A DNA stretch of 44,032 nucleotides from an uncultured Carboxylicivirga sp. (GCA_947491945.1 CANLLN010000035.1:1-44032), one strand, 5' to 3'. Positions 18,701-27,498 are shown, counted from the first letter of the stretch. Notes: generated from the letters alone by a model not told the origin. Translations and numbers: made by a program.

Positions 18701-19168
18701 GCGTACTACTTGCTGTAGTGTGCGAATAGCCAGTGAATGCTCATGCTTGTAAACGTGAGCTTTGCCGATCAGTATATAAGCGTCATCCACCCAGGCATTA
18801 AACTCTTTTTTGCTGTAAAATTCTGCGGCATAAGCATTGTTGCGCGATCGCTTTTGGGGCTTAGCCGTAATGGAATGTTTCTTAATGAGTTTCTGTCCCT
18901 TTTCAATGGCACGATCCATGTCAGCTGTGGCGATGGCTGCAGCCTCCGGATCGGATGATTCAAATACAGGAAGAAGGTTAGTATAGTTATTCCGGTAGCC
19001 TTCGTTAATCGCTTTATCACCATTGCGGAAGGCCTCCCTGCCGTTGTAATAAACATTGTAGTAGGCAGTGAGGTTATGATAGTTGCGACTTAACCAGGTG
19101 TTCTTTTTAGTGCTGCATCCCAGCACAGTGAACAGGATAAGTATGATGCTGATATTTCGAAGAATCAT
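15716..19168 (-). CDS. sprE: SprE/PorW: TPR lipoprotein of the type IX secretion system
   Basis: Lipoprotein of 1150 residues needed in relatives for T9SS function and gliding; PorW/SprE is thought to link the PorKN ring to the translocon. The signal has a lipobox (LFTVLGCSTK, C18). The conserved opening follows: WLSRNYHNLTAYYNVYYNG, then REAFRNGDKAINEGYRNN. Residues about 140-780 are TPR-like helical repeats (AYILIGKAHVYKHEHSLAIR, AYTDRGDYVGALAALES, YPKAIEALEELLSRYPKAST). A central Lys/Glu/Asp-rich stretch lies near 460-560. The C-terminus has two related modules (805-914 and 1040-1150), each ending ISESN...FF.k.Y, separated by an Ala/Glu/Thr-rich linker (915-1039). From memory this is longer than characterised homologues. 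It leads the sprE-porX unit. Confidence 0.88.
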   Translation of the reverse strand: MILRNISIILILFTVLGCSTKKNTWLSRNYHNLTAYYNVYYNGREAFRNGDKAINEGYRNNYTNLLPVFESSDPEAAAIATADMDRAIEKGQKLIKKHSITAKPQKRSRNNAYAAEFYSKKEFNAWVDDAYILIGKAHVYKHEHSLAIRTLQQVVRDFPDEETMYEALIWQARAYTDRGDYVGALAALESYDLGGNAPTELYADYMAVYANLLIAQEKYIDAIPYLSNALADERSKHKRLRYSYILGQLYLLNNQRQEAADAFGYVAKASTDYEMTFNAKVNRASIIYNNADIADVKKQLHKLRRDKKNKDYLDRIYFAFGKVALQENDEKEALLNFKRSIGASTDNDHQKGLSYRETGELYYAQMDYVNAFFYYDSALTVIDEEYKQMEQLKEKHYGLSGLVDHLLTVEREDSLQNLADMSEPVLYAYLDEIIADKEAQQERLKKQEAEESMSDAFFYQNTNTNNSYGQSGKWYFYNQTSKSMGKMEFEKRWGKRKLEDNWRRKDKSKMEESTDNNDPFALPDDPFGTEEGTTENAEETAKTDEKKSARRTSEDVPTREQLMADIPLSEEQRRVSDEKIQTALLEQGLVFMDRLQNYPKAIEALEELLSRYPKASTRDEALIALYNAYRLHGDTNGMASAQKRIENEFPEHRFVAFLNDPDYLKKVQDKKQKEAAAYEQTYSNFLFGHFTEVIDAATLAVDSSEESTEHRRSKYLLLRGLSYAKTGHIEPFKKDLNTIIDEDKEGEEAALAKTLLKHLKEGKTPVQGTLFAAAPGRDKVSETTDRDTSTPKQEAEYVYVENEPYQLIVMGIDENLMNRAIYNVADYNFSRYLLHDFEIQEKRLLDGTAAISVTGFSNRVEAMDYFYGLRENPHFFGFEKINDKMLIISESNNNKFFLSGLVKDYLVFFDKYYLQHVSSDELKKVSMVDTTQQIATPLDTLKSPLTYAEKETQQITQEAKEAGNEKQIGEAVGATEKVVSAEAEKAETKPISQEKEVKEEATAPVTALEKAAEEEKPDTTNIETEATAPSSIFTNIPEERHLVVLIIRKTRIDYNKVQRNFAAHTRNNYGDDYKVQLMEFGSAYRMVQIEGFKNAQSANDYLDGMAQYPYLTRDLSRTTHYIWVISESNMKKLTETNKLEEYDNFFKANY

Positions 19169-19200
19169 GAATTCTCTTAATACTTTAGGTGTTTCGACTA

Positions 19201-19217
19201 TGGCCTTTATCAGGCCA
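19201..19217 (-). promoter_or_regulatory. Small perfect hairpin in the sprE leader
   Basis: TGGCCT at 19201-19206 pairs with AGGCCA at 19212-19217 around a five-base loop. It lies 33-49 bases upstream of the sprE ATG and downstream of its candidate -7 box, so it would be in the 5' leader. Role unknown. Confidence 0.3.
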
Positions 19218-19241
19218 GGACTAAGTTAAAGGCTTTATTTT

Positions 19242-19249
19242 CAAAAATA
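19242..19249 (-). promoter_or_regulatory. Candidate -7 box for sprE-porX
   Basis: On the minus strand this reads TATTTTTG, a full match to TAnnTTTG, giving a leader of roughly 70 bases before ATG 19168. I see no good -33 element at standard spacing. Confidence 0.4.
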
Positions 19250-19410
19250 ATAGCTTTTGTTGAAGTATTCGCCTATTAAATTATTAAACTCGTATTTGAC
19301 AAAAATATTTCATTAATCGTCAAAAATAGCCCTGTTGAGCGAAAACAATATTTAATTTTACATGACAAGGATAAATGCGGATGCTGCCGAACTAACCATA
19401 CTTAGCGACT

Positions 19411-20760
19411 ATGAGAATTAATATTATTGAAGACGACCGGGTTTTTAACAAGCTGATTGAACATACACTCAGGCTAAACCCGGATTATGAGGTGACTGCG
19501 TACTTCAACGGTAAGGATTTTATTAAGAACCTGGCGGGTGACCCCGACGTGGTAACATTGGATTTAGGTCTGCCGGATTATACCGGAAATGAGATTCTCA
19601 GGAAGATTAAGAAGTATAATTCAGACATTGAGGTGATTGTTATTTCGGGGCAGGACGATATTTCAACGGCCGTGCAACTGCTCAAGGAAGGGGCTTATGA
19701 CTACATTACCAAGGATGAAAATATAAAGGAGCGTTTGCTGCATGCCATTAATAATATTAAAACCAATAAATCATTAAAACACGAGATTACCCAGCTTAAG
19801 TCTGCCATTGCTCATAAGTACGATTATAAAAATGCCATTATTGGTGATAGTCCGGCCATTAAGGCGGTGTATGCGCTGATCGATAAAGCTGTGAATGTAC
19901 CTAATATTAATGTGTCGGTGTATGGTGAAACGGGTACGGGTAAGGAGCTGGTGGCGAAGACGATTCATTATAATTCATCGCGCAAGGATAAGCCGTTTAT
20001 TGCGGTTAATATGGGGGCGATACCTCGTGAGCTCATTGAGAGTGAGCTGTTCGGTCACGAGAAGGGCGCTTTTACCGGGGCCATCAATACCAAAAAAGGC
20101 AAGTTTGAAGAGGCTGATGGTGGTACCGTGTTCCTGGATGAAATTGGGGAGATGGATTTTAATTTGCAGGTGAAGCTGCTGCGTGTGTTGCAGGAACGTG
20201 AGATAACGCGGGTGGGAGGCAATGCAGTAATAAAAATTAACACCCGTATTATTACGGCCACCAATAAAGATCTGGCGGAGGAGTCGAGGAAGGGTAATTT
20301 TAGGGAGGATCTCTATTATCGTCTGCTGGGACTGCCCATTCATCTGCCTGCACTGAAGGATCGTAATAAGGATGTATTGTTGCTCAGTGCCTTTTTCCTG
20401 CGTACATTTTGTAAAGAAAATAACATGAAGCAGATAGCGCTGACGCCCGGCGCTAAAAAGAAGTTACTGGGCTATCATTTTCCCGGTAATGTGCGCGAAT
20501 TGAAAGCTATTGTGGAACTGGGGGCGGTGTTAACGAATGATGATATCATCGATGAAGAACACATTATTTATAATTCCACTCAAGGAGAGATGGAAATGTT
20601 TGGTCGCGAAATGACTTTAAAAGAATACACTGAGTCGATCATTCGCCATTTTTTGAAGAAGTACAATAATAATGTGTTGAAAGTAGCAGCTAAACTCGAC
20701 ATTGGTAAGTCAACGATTTATAATTTGTTAAAACGTGATAAAGAAGCAGAGTTGAATTAA
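19411..20760 (+). CDS. Sigma-54-dependent response regulator (NtrC family), orphan
   Basis: Cytosolic transcription activator of 449 residues with receiver, AAA+ and helix-turn-helix domains. Receiver: NIIEDDRVF, phospho-acceptor D51 in TLDLGLPDYTG, VISGQ and the conserved lysine in YITKDEN. AAA+ domain from about residue 145: Walker A GETGTGKE (172-179), GAFTGA (219-224), which contacts sigma-54, Walker B TVFLDEIGEM, and a sensor region RGNFREDLYYRL-like (KGNFREDLYYRLLGLPIHLP). The C-terminal HTH is VAAKLDIGKSTIYNLLKR. All key residues are intact, so it should open sigma-54 promoters when phosphorylated. No histidine kinase lies next to it. It is divergent from sprE with 242 bases between them. 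Its targets are unknown. Confidence 0.94.
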   Translation: MRINIIEDDRVFNKLIEHTLRLNPDYEVTAYFNGKDFIKNLAGDPDVVTLDLGLPDYTGNEILRKIKKYNSDIEVIVISGQDDISTAVQLLKEGAYDYITKDENIKERLLHAINNIKTNKSLKHEITQLKSAIAHKYDYKNAIIGDSPAIKAVYALIDKAVNVPNINVSVYGETGTGKELVAKTIHYNSSRKDKPFIAVNMGAIPRELIESELFGHEKGAFTGAINTKKGKFEEADGGTVFLDEIGEMDFNLQVKLLRVLQEREITRVGGNAVIKINTRIITATNKDLAEESRKGNFREDLYYRLLGLPIHLPALKDRNKDVLLLSAFFLRTFCKENNMKQIALTPGAKKKLLGYHFPGNVRELKAIVELGAVLTNDDIIDEEHIIYNSTQGEMEMFGREMTLKEYTESIIRHFLKKYNNNVLKVAAKLDIGKSTIYNLLKRDKEAELN

Positions 20761-20798
20761 AAATATTTCCCCTGATTTCGCTAATAGAACATCTATTT

Positions 20799-20813
20799 TT
20801 CTGCGTTAATCTG
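20799..20813 (+). repeat. Short dispersed repeat, copy 1 (TTCTGCGTTAATCTG)
   Basis: Intergenic 15-mer followed by a purine-rich tail (TGGGAGAGAAAAAGGG). It matches copy 2 at 21448-21462 at 13 of 15 positions. It lies just before the small membrane protein gene. Confidence 0.45.
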
Positions 20814-20836
20814 TGGGAGAGAAAAAGGGCATAATT

Positions 20837-21346
20837 ATGAAACAGTACCTGAAGAATTACATGCTAAAGGGAACCATGGGAGTATGGGTGCTCGCTATCA
20901 TTTTGAATATCATATTGTTTAACTGGCTTGAGTCGGAACTTGACTTTATCGTGATGCAACTGGCTTCAGTAACGATTGTGATTTTTGTACCGCAACTAAT
21001 GTGGTGGAATGTGCTTATTGCCAGAGCGGAATATATATATAGTCCCAATATGGAAGTACCGGATTTTTCGGTGGTGAGGCGTCATACACTGGCGATAAAA
21101 AGTGGACTAAGTCTGGAGACTCTAACTGAGGCCTTGCCTGACAGATTTTTTGTGTCGCAAATCGATGTGCAAGGCAATAAGATAAAGCTTTATGATAAGG
21201 CTTTTTGGTCAGTGGGAATAGGTTATATCTTAGAACTAAGACCTACAGAATTAGATATTATTAGCTTTCCTATATCGAGTCATGCTGTAGGTGCAGAGCG
21301 TAGGCGCGAAAAAAGTGTTGCTGCATTAAAAGCCTGCCTCTCGTAA
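20837..21346 (+). CDS. Unrecognised small membrane protein
   Basis: I do not recognise this 169-residue protein. It opens with a basic stretch (MKQYLKNYMLKG), then two hydrophobic segments at about residues 14-30 (VWVLAIILNIILFNWL) and 38-58 (MQLASVTIVIFVPQLMWWNV), and a soluble tail of about 110 residues. The tail has amphipathic beta-type stretches (KIKLYDKAFWSVGIGYILEL) and ends with a basic RRREKSVAALK. An inner-membrane protein with a cytosolic tail is the likeliest topology. I start at ATG 20837 rather than GTG 20813, because the earlier codon falls inside a dispersed repeat and adds a charged leader before the first membrane helix. It stands alone between the sigma-54 regulator and leuS. 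No function is assigned. Confidence 0.7.
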   Translation: MKQYLKNYMLKGTMGVWVLAIILNIILFNWLESELDFIVMQLASVTIVIFVPQLMWWNVLIARAEYIYSPNMEVPDFSVVRRHTLAIKSGLSLETLTEALPDRFFVSQIDVQGNKIKLYDKAFWSVGIGYILELRPTELDIISFPISSHAVGAERRREKSVAALKACLS

Positions 21347-21447
21347 AATGTCCTAAATCTCCTATTTCGCAAGGCTGTATCGCTCATCCTTTTAATAAGT
21401 TTTACTAATTTCGCATTTTGAATATATTATTCAACGAAGTCGTGTGG

Positions 21448-21462
21448 TTCTGCGCTGATCTG
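21448..21462 (+). repeat. Short dispersed repeat, copy 2 (TTCTGCGCTGATCTG)
   Basis: Second copy of the 15-mer at 20799, also in an intergenic gap and also followed by a purine-rich tail (AGGAGGGAAATAAAG). The flanking TGTGGT (21443-21448) and ACCACA (21464-21469) can pair and fold it into a hairpin in the leuS leader. Confidence 0.45.
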
Positions 21463-21531
21463 CACCACAGGAGGGAAATAAAGTGAATAGAAAAGTATTG
21501 TGCGTAAGCTGCACGAAGTCAATATTATATC

Positions 21532-24315
21532 ATGGAATACAATTTTAAAGAGTTAGAACAAAAGTGGCAAAAGCACTGGACCGATAACAAGGTTTATAAA
21601 GTGGAGGTGGACAACTCGCGCCCCAAATACTATGTGTTGGATATGTTCCCGTACCCATCAGGTGCCGGGCTACATGTAGGGCATCCACTCGGTTACATTG
21701 CTTCTGATATTTATAGTCGCTACAAGCGTTTAAACGGGTTTAATGTGTTGCACCCAATGGGCTATGATGCTTATGGGCTGCCGGCTGAGCAATATGCTAT
21801 TCAAACCGGACAGCACCCTGCCATCACCACAGAAAATAACCTGAAGCGCTACCGTGAACAACTCGATAAAATAGGATTCTGTTACGATTGGGATCGCGAG
21901 GTCAAAACCTGTGATCCAAAATATTACCACTGGACACAATGGGCCTTTATTCAGATGTTTAACCATTACTACTGCAATCAGGCGCAACAGGCACGCCCTA
22001 TCAGCGAGTTGGTTGAGGTATTTGGTCAAACAGGTACCCAAGGCTTGGACCTGGCCTGTAGCGAAGCCTTGAGCTTTACAGCCGATGAGTGGAAAGCAAA
22101 GAGTGAGAAAGAGCAGCAGGAAATATTATTAAACTACCGATTGGCCTATCTGGCCGATACCATGGTGAATTGGTGTCCGGCGCTGGGTACCGTGCTGGCC
22201 AATGATGAGGTGAAGGAAGGGCTGTCGGTGCGGGGCGGTCATCCGGTAGAGCAAAAGGTAATGCGCCAATGGTCTTTGAGGGTTTCTGCTTATGCCGAGC
22301 GCTTGCTCAATGGCCTGGACAATGTGGACTGGAGTGATTCGTTAAAAGAGATACAGCGCAATTGGATCGGTCGTTCGGAAGGGGCAGAGATGACTTTCAA
22401 AGCCAAAGACTCGGATGTGGAGATGGAGATATTTACTACCCGCGCCGATACGGTTTATGGTGTTACTTTTATGGTGCTGGCGCCTGAAAGTGAGTTGGTA
22501 GATCAACTGACGACAGCGGAACAACGCGCCGAAGTGGATGCCTACATTGCGGAAACCAAAAAGCGTACCGAGCGTGAGCGTATGGCTGAGGTGAAGAAAG
22601 TAACCGGCGTATTCTCCGGTGCTTATGCCATCAACCCATTAACCAACGAGGAGATACCGGTATGGATTAGCGATTATGTATTGGCGGGTTATGGTACGGG
22701 TGCCATTATGGCTGTTCCGGCGCACGATTCGCGTGACTTTGCTTTTGCTAAACATTTCAACTTGCCGATTCGTCAGGTGGTAATCCCTGTGGGTGCTGAA
22801 GAAACAGATCCGGCTACCTGGAGCGATTCCATTGATTCGAAAGAAGGCACCATGGTGAATTCAGGTATCATTGATGGACTGGATGTGAAAGAAGCTATTG
22901 CCAAAACCAAAGAATATATTGCTGAAAAAGGCATTGGTAAAGTAAAGGTAAACTATCGCCTGCGCGATGCTATTTTTAGTCGTCAGCGCTATTGGGGCGA
23001 GCCCTTCCCTGTTTATTATAAGGACGATATGCCTTATATGCTGGATGAGTCAAAGCTGCCTTTGGAGTTACCTGAGATTGATAAATACTTACCCACCGAA
23101 GAAGGCGAACCGCCATTGGGACGCGCCAAAGGATGGACAACAGAAGAGGGTTATCCGCTGGAATTAAATACCATGCCGGGTTTTGCCGGATCATCGGCCT
23201 ACTACCTTCGCTACATGGATCCTAAAAACGACAAGGCATTGGTGGGTAAAGAAGCCAACGAATACTGGCAGGATGTGGATCTGTATATTGGTGGTACCGA
23301 GCATGCCACAGGTCACTTAATTTATTCGCGCTTCTGGAATAAATTCCTTTTTGATATTGGTGAAGTAATTAAGGACGAGCCTTATAAGAAGCTGATCAAC
23401 CAAGGTATGATTCAGGGACGTTCCAACTTTGTGTATCGTAAAAAAGGAACCAACACTTTTGTATCCTATAACCTACGAAAGGAACATGATGTGCAGGAGA
23501 TTCACGTGGATGTGAATATTGTTCGCAACGACGAGCTGGATCTGGAGGCCTTTAAAAAGTGGAGTCCTGACTACGCTGATGCCGAGTTTATATTAGAAGA
23601 TGGTAAATACATTTGTGGTTGGGCAGTGGAGAAGATGTCCAAGTCGATGTACAATGTGGTGAATCCTGATACCATTATTGATCAATATGGAGCCGATACA
23701 TTGCGTTTGTACGAGATGTTTCTGGGTCCTTTGGAGCAGTCTAAGCCCTGGGATACTAACGGAATAGACGGTGTGCATAAATTCCTTCGTAAAACATGGC
23801 GCCTGTTTTATAAAGAAGCTGTGTTGCAGGTAACTGATGAGCCTGCCACCCCCGCCGAATTAAAGGTGTTGCACCGCACCATAAAGAAGATTACTGACGA
23901 TGTGGAGCGCTTCTCCTTCAATACCTGTGTGAGTGCATTTATGATTTGTGTGAATGAACTCAACGACTTGAAATGCCATAAGCGCGCCATATTGGAGCCC
24001 TTGCTGACTCTTCTGGCACCTTTCGCCCCTCACATGAGTGAAGAGCTTTGGCATGCATTGGGTAATACCACTACCGTGTGCGATGCGCAGTGGCCTGAAT
24101 TAAATGAGCGTTTTTTGGAGGAGGCATCGGTGACTTATCCTGTGTCGTTCAATGGTAAGATGCGTTTTAAAATTGATTTGCCCGCAGATATGGGCAATGC
24201 CGATATTGAAAAAGCAGTTATGCAACACGAGTCAGCTGCCAAATGGCTGGACGGTAAAACCGTTCGAAAAGTGATTATTGTTCCGAAGAAGATTATTAAC
24301 ATTGTTGTTGGTTAA
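21532..24315 (+). CDS. leuS: Leucyl-tRNA synthetase
   Basis: Cytosolic class I aminoacyl-tRNA synthetase of 927 residues that charges tRNA-Leu. The HIGH motif appears as HVGH (residues 48-51, within [13 protein letters not shown]) and the KMSKS loop as KMSKSMYN near residue 701. The CP1 editing domain shows the threonine-rich [18 protein letters not shown] and the [19 protein letters not shown] segment, so proofreading of mis-charged Ile or norvaline should be intact. The C-terminal anticodon-binding region contains [14 protein letters not shown], and the end is a typical KKIINIVVG-type strand. The length is in the usual range for Bacteroidota LeuS. It is followed by a terminator at 24395. 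No T-box leader is present. Confidence 0.97.
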   Translation: MEYNFKELEQKWQKHWTDNKVYKVEVDNSRPKYYVLDMFPYPSGAGLHVGHPLGYIASDIYSRYKRLNGFNVLHPMGYDAYGLPAEQYAIQTGQHPAITTENNLKRYREQLDKIGFCYDWDREVKTCDPKYYHWTQWAFIQMFNHYYCNQAQQARPISELVEVFGQTGTQGLDLACSEALSFTADEWKAKSEKEQQEILLNYRLAYLADTMVNWCPALGTVLANDEVKEGLSVRGGHPVEQKVMRQWSLRVSAYAERLLNGLDNVDWSDSLKEIQRNWIGRSEGAEMTFKAKDSDVEMEIFTTRADTVYGVTFMVLAPESELVDQLTTAEQRAEVDAYIAETKKRTERERMAEVKKVTGVFSGAYAINPLTNEEIPVWISDYVLAGYGTGAIMAVPAHDSRDFAFAKHFNLPIRQVVIPVGAEETDPATWSDSIDSKEGTMVNSGIIDGLDVKEAIAKTKEYIAEKGIGKVKVNYRLRDAIFSRQRYWGEPFPVYYKDDMPYMLDESKLPLELPEIDKYLPTEEGEPPLGRAKGWTTEEGYPLELNTMPGFAGSSAYYLRYMDPKNDKALVGKEANEYWQDVDLYIGGTEHATGHLIYSRFWNKFLFDIGEVIKDEPYKKLINQGMIQGRSNFVYRKKGTNTFVSYNLRKEHDVQEIHVDVNIVRNDELDLEAFKKWSPDYADAEFILEDGKYICGWAVEKMSKSMYNVVNPDTIIDQYGADTLRLYEMFLGPLEQSKPWDTNGIDGVHKFLRKTWRLFYKEAVLQVTDEPATPAELKVLHRTIKKITDDVERFSFNTCVSAFMICVNELNDLKCHKRAILEPLLTLLAPFAPHMSEELWHALGNTTTVCDAQWPELNERFLEEASVTYPVSFNGKMRFKIDLPADMGNADIEKAVMQHESAAKWLDGKTVRKVIIVPKKIINIVVG

Positions 24316-24394
24316 CAACAGCTTCTATCATAATAACTTTTATCCCAAATTAGGTTAGAAAAGTGATAAAGTTTTTTGTTGAATAAATGAATAT

Positions 24395-24428
24395 AGCCTG
24401 CAGGATGTTTTTCCCTGTGGGCTTTTTT
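24395..24428 (+). terminator. Rho-independent terminator after leuS
   Basis: AGCCTGCAGG at 24395-24404 pairs with CCTGTGGGCT at 24414-24423 (the central TG/TG is unpaired), followed by a T run. It lies 80 bases after the leuS stop and before the chosen start of the YitT-family gene. Confidence 0.75.
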
Positions 24429-24440
24429 AATGTGTTATAC

Positions 24441-25313
24441 ATGCAGAATAGAACCGTAATTTTACAAGAAGTTCGAAGTTATATTATGCTGGCGCTGGGG
24501 CTGGCCATTGGAACCCTGGGCTGGACCGCCTTTTTAATACCGGCCAAAATTGTAGGGGGAGGCCTGACCGGTATTGCTACTATCATCTTTTTTATGACAG
24601 GATGGGATGTGGGGCTTACAACCCTGATAATTAATATTGCCTTAATACTCATTGCGATGCGTGTTTTGGGTGCATCTTTTGGTATTAAAACTATTTATTG
24701 TGTTTTGGTCTTTGCAGGCTTACTGACTGTAATGCGCCCAATGTTTGTCGAGCCCGTGGTATCAGAGGTAATGATGAATGCCATTATTGGGGGAATACTT
24801 GCCGGGCTGGGTTCCGGTATTGTGTTTATTAATGGAGGCAGTACCGGTGGTGTCGATATTATCGCCATGATAATTAATAAGTATAGAAACATTAGCCTGG
24901 GACGCCTATTGCTGGGCATGGATGTGCTGATTATTTCATCGTCTTTTTTTCTGGTTCAGTCATCGTCCATTGAAACGGTAGTATATGGTTTTATGACCAT
25001 GGCCATTTTGGCTTATACCGTTGATATGGTAATCTCGGGTAACAAGCAAACAGTGCAGTTTTTTATAATCTCCAGTAAGCCGGAAGAGTTGCGTAAGTCA
25101 GTAATTTTTGACGCCGAACGCGGCCTGACGATACTGCATGGCAAAGGTGGGTATTCCGGCGAAGAGCGACAAGTGTTAATGGTGATTGCCCGTAAGAGTG
25201 AGACGCAACAGATTTTTAAAGTAGTGAAGCAGATCGATCCCGGAGCTTTTATAACTGTGGGTACCGTTATGGGTGTTTATGGGCAGGGTTTTGATAAGAT
25301 AAAGAGTAAATAG
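24441..25313 (+). CDS. YitT-family membrane protein (DUF161 + DUF2179)
   Basis: Predicted inner-membrane protein of 290 residues. Residues about 5-200 hold five to six hydrophobic segments with glycine-rich motifs of the family: LGLAIGTLGWTAFLIPAKIV, GGGLTGIATIIFF, FINGGSTGGVDIIAMI. Residues about 205-290 form a cytosolic DUF2179 domain (VQFFIISSKPEEL, ERGLTILHGKGGYSGEE, VKQIDPGAFITVG). The substrate and function are unknown; a transport role is often assumed. The frame is open back to ATG 24387, but that longer start would translate through the leuS terminator hairpin and add an atypical leader (IACRMFFPVGFF), so I use ATG 24441. It is followed by an M23 peptidase gene. Confidence 0.85.
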   Translation: MQNRTVILQEVRSYIMLALGLAIGTLGWTAFLIPAKIVGGGLTGIATIIFFMTGWDVGLTTLIINIALILIAMRVLGASFGIKTIYCVLVFAGLLTVMRPMFVEPVVSEVMMNAIIGGILAGLGSGIVFINGGSTGGVDIIAMIINKYRNISLGRLLLGMDVLIISSSFFLVQSSSIETVVYGFMTMAILAYTVDMVISGNKQTVQFFIISSKPEELRKSVIFDAERGLTILHGKGGYSGEERQVLMVIARKSETQQIFKVVKQIDPGAFITVGTVMGVYGQGFDKIKSK

Positions 25314-25399
25314 ATGTTGTTTTTTGTTAGAATATCATAGCTAAGGCACTAAAACTAATCAACTATTACTACCTTGCATCTCCTCAAAACAACTTGAAT

Positions 25400-26671
25400 A
25401 TGACCAGAAAGAAAATATTTGCAGCGATAGCGTTTGTGCTGTTGCTTGTTCCACTTGCCTATTTCTTGCTTCATCGCTATCAACATCCCCGTTCTGTTGT
25501 TACGGAGGAGACACTCGATTCGTTGGAGGTGATTGAGATACCTGAGCCGGAGCGGCTATACGGCTTGGTAGTTGACTCTTTTCAAATAGAGGAGCATACC
25601 ATTAAACGCAATCAGTTTTTGGCCGATATCTTTCTTAAAGCGGGGGTGGATTATCCAACCATCAATACCATTGTGGAGAGAACAAAGCCTGTTTTTGATG
25701 TGCGTAAGATAAAGGTGGGTAATCGCTATACCTTATTTTATAGTAACGACACACTGAAGCAACTAAGCCATTTTGTTTATGCCATCGATAATACAGATTA
25801 TATGGTGGTATCATTGGGCGACTCCATCACGGCTTATCGCGATGTGAAAGAGATACGTCGTGAGCGCAAGACAGCCACCGGAATTATTAACTCATCCTTG
25901 TGGCTTACCATGACGGAGCACGATATTAACCCTTTACTGGCCATTGAACTGTCGGAGGTTTTTGCCTGGACGGTCGATTTTTTCGGTATTGGTAAAGGTG
26001 ATAATTTTAAGGTGTGCTACGACGAATTATATGTCGATACGGTGAGTATTGGCATTGGTCAGGTGCATTCAGCGGTCTTTCATCATCGTGGACGCGACTA
26101 CTACGCCTTTAATTATGAAGAAGACAGTGTAGCCCATTTCTTTGATGAGGAGGGCCAAAGTCTTCGCAAGGCTTTTCTGAAGGCACCCCTGAAATTTTCT
26201 CGTATCAGCAGTCGCTTTTCCCACAGCCGCCTTCATCCGGTATTAAAAATAAGGCGACCGCACCATGGTATTGACTATGCGGCACCCACGGGCACGCCCG
26301 TATACGCCCTAGGCGATGGCCGCGTTATTGCACGGGCTTACCAGAAGCGGGGTGGAGGTAATTATCTGAAGATAAAACATAACAGTGTATATACTACAGT
26401 ATACATGCACCTGCATGGTTTTGCCAAAGGCATTAGTAAGGGTACGCATGTGAAACAGGGGCAACTGATCGGTTATGTGGGTTCAACTGGTTTATCTACT
26501 GGTCCACACCTCGACTTCAGGGTGTTTAAAAACGGGCGCCCAGTAGATCCCCTGAAGATTGATGCTCCACCGGTTAATCCTGTTAAAGAGGAGAATATGC
26601 CGGCCTACAATGCCTTTATTGCGCCCTTAAAGCAGGAGTTGGATGCACTGCCATTGCCCGGTCTTGAGTAA
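25400..26671 (+). CDS. M23-family cell-wall metallopeptidase
   Basis: Membrane-anchored peptidase of 423 residues, expected to cut peptidoglycan peptide cross-links in the periplasm. An N-terminal hydrophobic segment (residues about 7-24) serves as an anchor. Residues about 60-150 resemble an OapA/LysM-like region (HTIKRNQFLADIFLKAGVDY). The catalytic M23 domain spans about 265-395: zinc motif HHGID (H288, D292), MHLH, and the last motif GPHLDF (H370, D372). In typical M23 enzymes the last motif reads HLH, so the third zinc ligand here is Asp instead of His. The start is ATG 25400, because the codon two positions earlier is TTG. A strong terminator follows. A cell-wall role is inferred from the family. 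Confidence 0.88.
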   Translation: MTRKKIFAAIAFVLLLVPLAYFLLHRYQHPRSVVTEETLDSLEVIEIPEPERLYGLVVDSFQIEEHTIKRNQFLADIFLKAGVDYPTINTIVERTKPVFDVRKIKVGNRYTLFYSNDTLKQLSHFVYAIDNTDYMVVSLGDSITAYRDVKEIRRERKTATGIINSSLWLTMTEHDINPLLAIELSEVFAWTVDFFGIGKGDNFKVCYDELYVDTVSIGIGQVHSAVFHHRGRDYYAFNYEEDSVAHFFDEEGQSLRKAFLKAPLKFSRISSRFSHSRLHPVLKIRRPHHGIDYAAPTGTPVYALGDGRVIARAYQKRGGGNYLKIKHNSVYTTVYMHLHGFAKGISKGTHVKQGQLIGYVGSTGLSTGPHLDFRVFKNGRPVDPLKIDAPPVNPVKEENMPAYNAFIAPLKQELDALPLPGLE

Positions 26672-26691
26672 TTGAGTTTAAAGCAATATAG

Positions 26692-26735
26692 AAAAAGAGG
26701 ATGGTTGCTTTGTTAAGTGGCCATCCTCTTTTTTT
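26692..26735. terminator. Bidirectional terminator between the M23 gene and purN
   Basis: AAAAAGAGGATGG at 26692-26704 pairs with CCATCCTCTTTTT from 26721 on, giving a 13-bp stem with flanking A and T runs. It can stop transcription from either side. Confidence 0.85.
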
Positions 26736-26841
26736 AGTGTCTAACAATTGAAATTAGTGTTTTTTGCAGAAAATATAAGCAAGCTGTCAATCGTCTCAAT
26801 ACTCAAACCCTGATACTTTGTACTTTTATATCTTGTCCGGG

Positions 26842-27408
26842 TCAGGCCTTCAGTAGTTCGTCGATTACTTGTGGAAAGTGTTCATACTCCAGAGCATGGA
26901 CTTTATGGGCTACATCATCAGCGGTATCCTTGGGCATGATTGAGCATTTCACCTGGCGGATAATGTTTCCTTCGTCATATTGCTCATTAACGTAATGAAT
27001 AGTGATGCCCGATTCTGATTCCTTGTTGGCCACAACTGCCTCGTGTACGTGCTGACCATACATTCCTTTACCGCCATATTTGGGTAGTAGGGCAGGATGG
27101 ATGTTAATAATTTTGTTGGGAAAGGCTTGCACATAGGCCGGTGGCACCAGCCAAAGAAAGCCGGCAAGTACAATTAGGTCGGGCGTCAGGCTCTGTAATT
27201 CATCTAAAATAGTCAGGTTTTCGCGAAAGGCTTTTCGACCGAATACCTGGCAGGGAATATTGAGTCTTTCGCAACGTTCAATAACTGAGGCGTTTGGGTT
27301 ATTTGTGTAAACCCTTGTGATCTCGACCTTTGTATTATCTTTAAAATATTTAACAATGTTTTCAACATTCGATCCCGAACCGGAGGCAAATAGCACTATC
27401 TTTTTCAT
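26842..27408 (-). CDS. purN: Phosphoribosylglycinamide formyltransferase (GAR transformylase)
   Basis: Cytosolic enzyme of 188 residues that formylates GAR from 10-formyl-THF in purine synthesis. The phosphate-binding loop is FASGSGSNVENI (residues 7-18). The catalytic triad is present as N102 and H104 (NIHPALLPKYGG) and D145 (YDEGNII). The length is normal for PurN. It stands alone on the minus strand, convergent with the M23 peptidase gene and divergent from acpP. Confidence 0.96.
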   Translation of the reverse strand: MKKIVLFASGSGSNVENIVKYFKDNTKVEITRVYTNNPNASVIERCERLNIPCQVFGRKAFRENLTILDELQSLTPDLIVLAGFLWLVPPAYVQAFPNKIINIHPALLPKYGGKGMYGQHVHEAVVANKESESGITIHYVNEQYDEGNIIRQVKCSIMPKDTADDVAHKVHALEYEHFPQVIDELLKA

Positions 27409-27498
27409 TATCTTATAATTGCATGTTTTAAAAAAAGCAAAAATCAGCTGTAAAAGTAGCTAAAAACAGGCACGAATTGTTATTTTCTTTACACGAAG

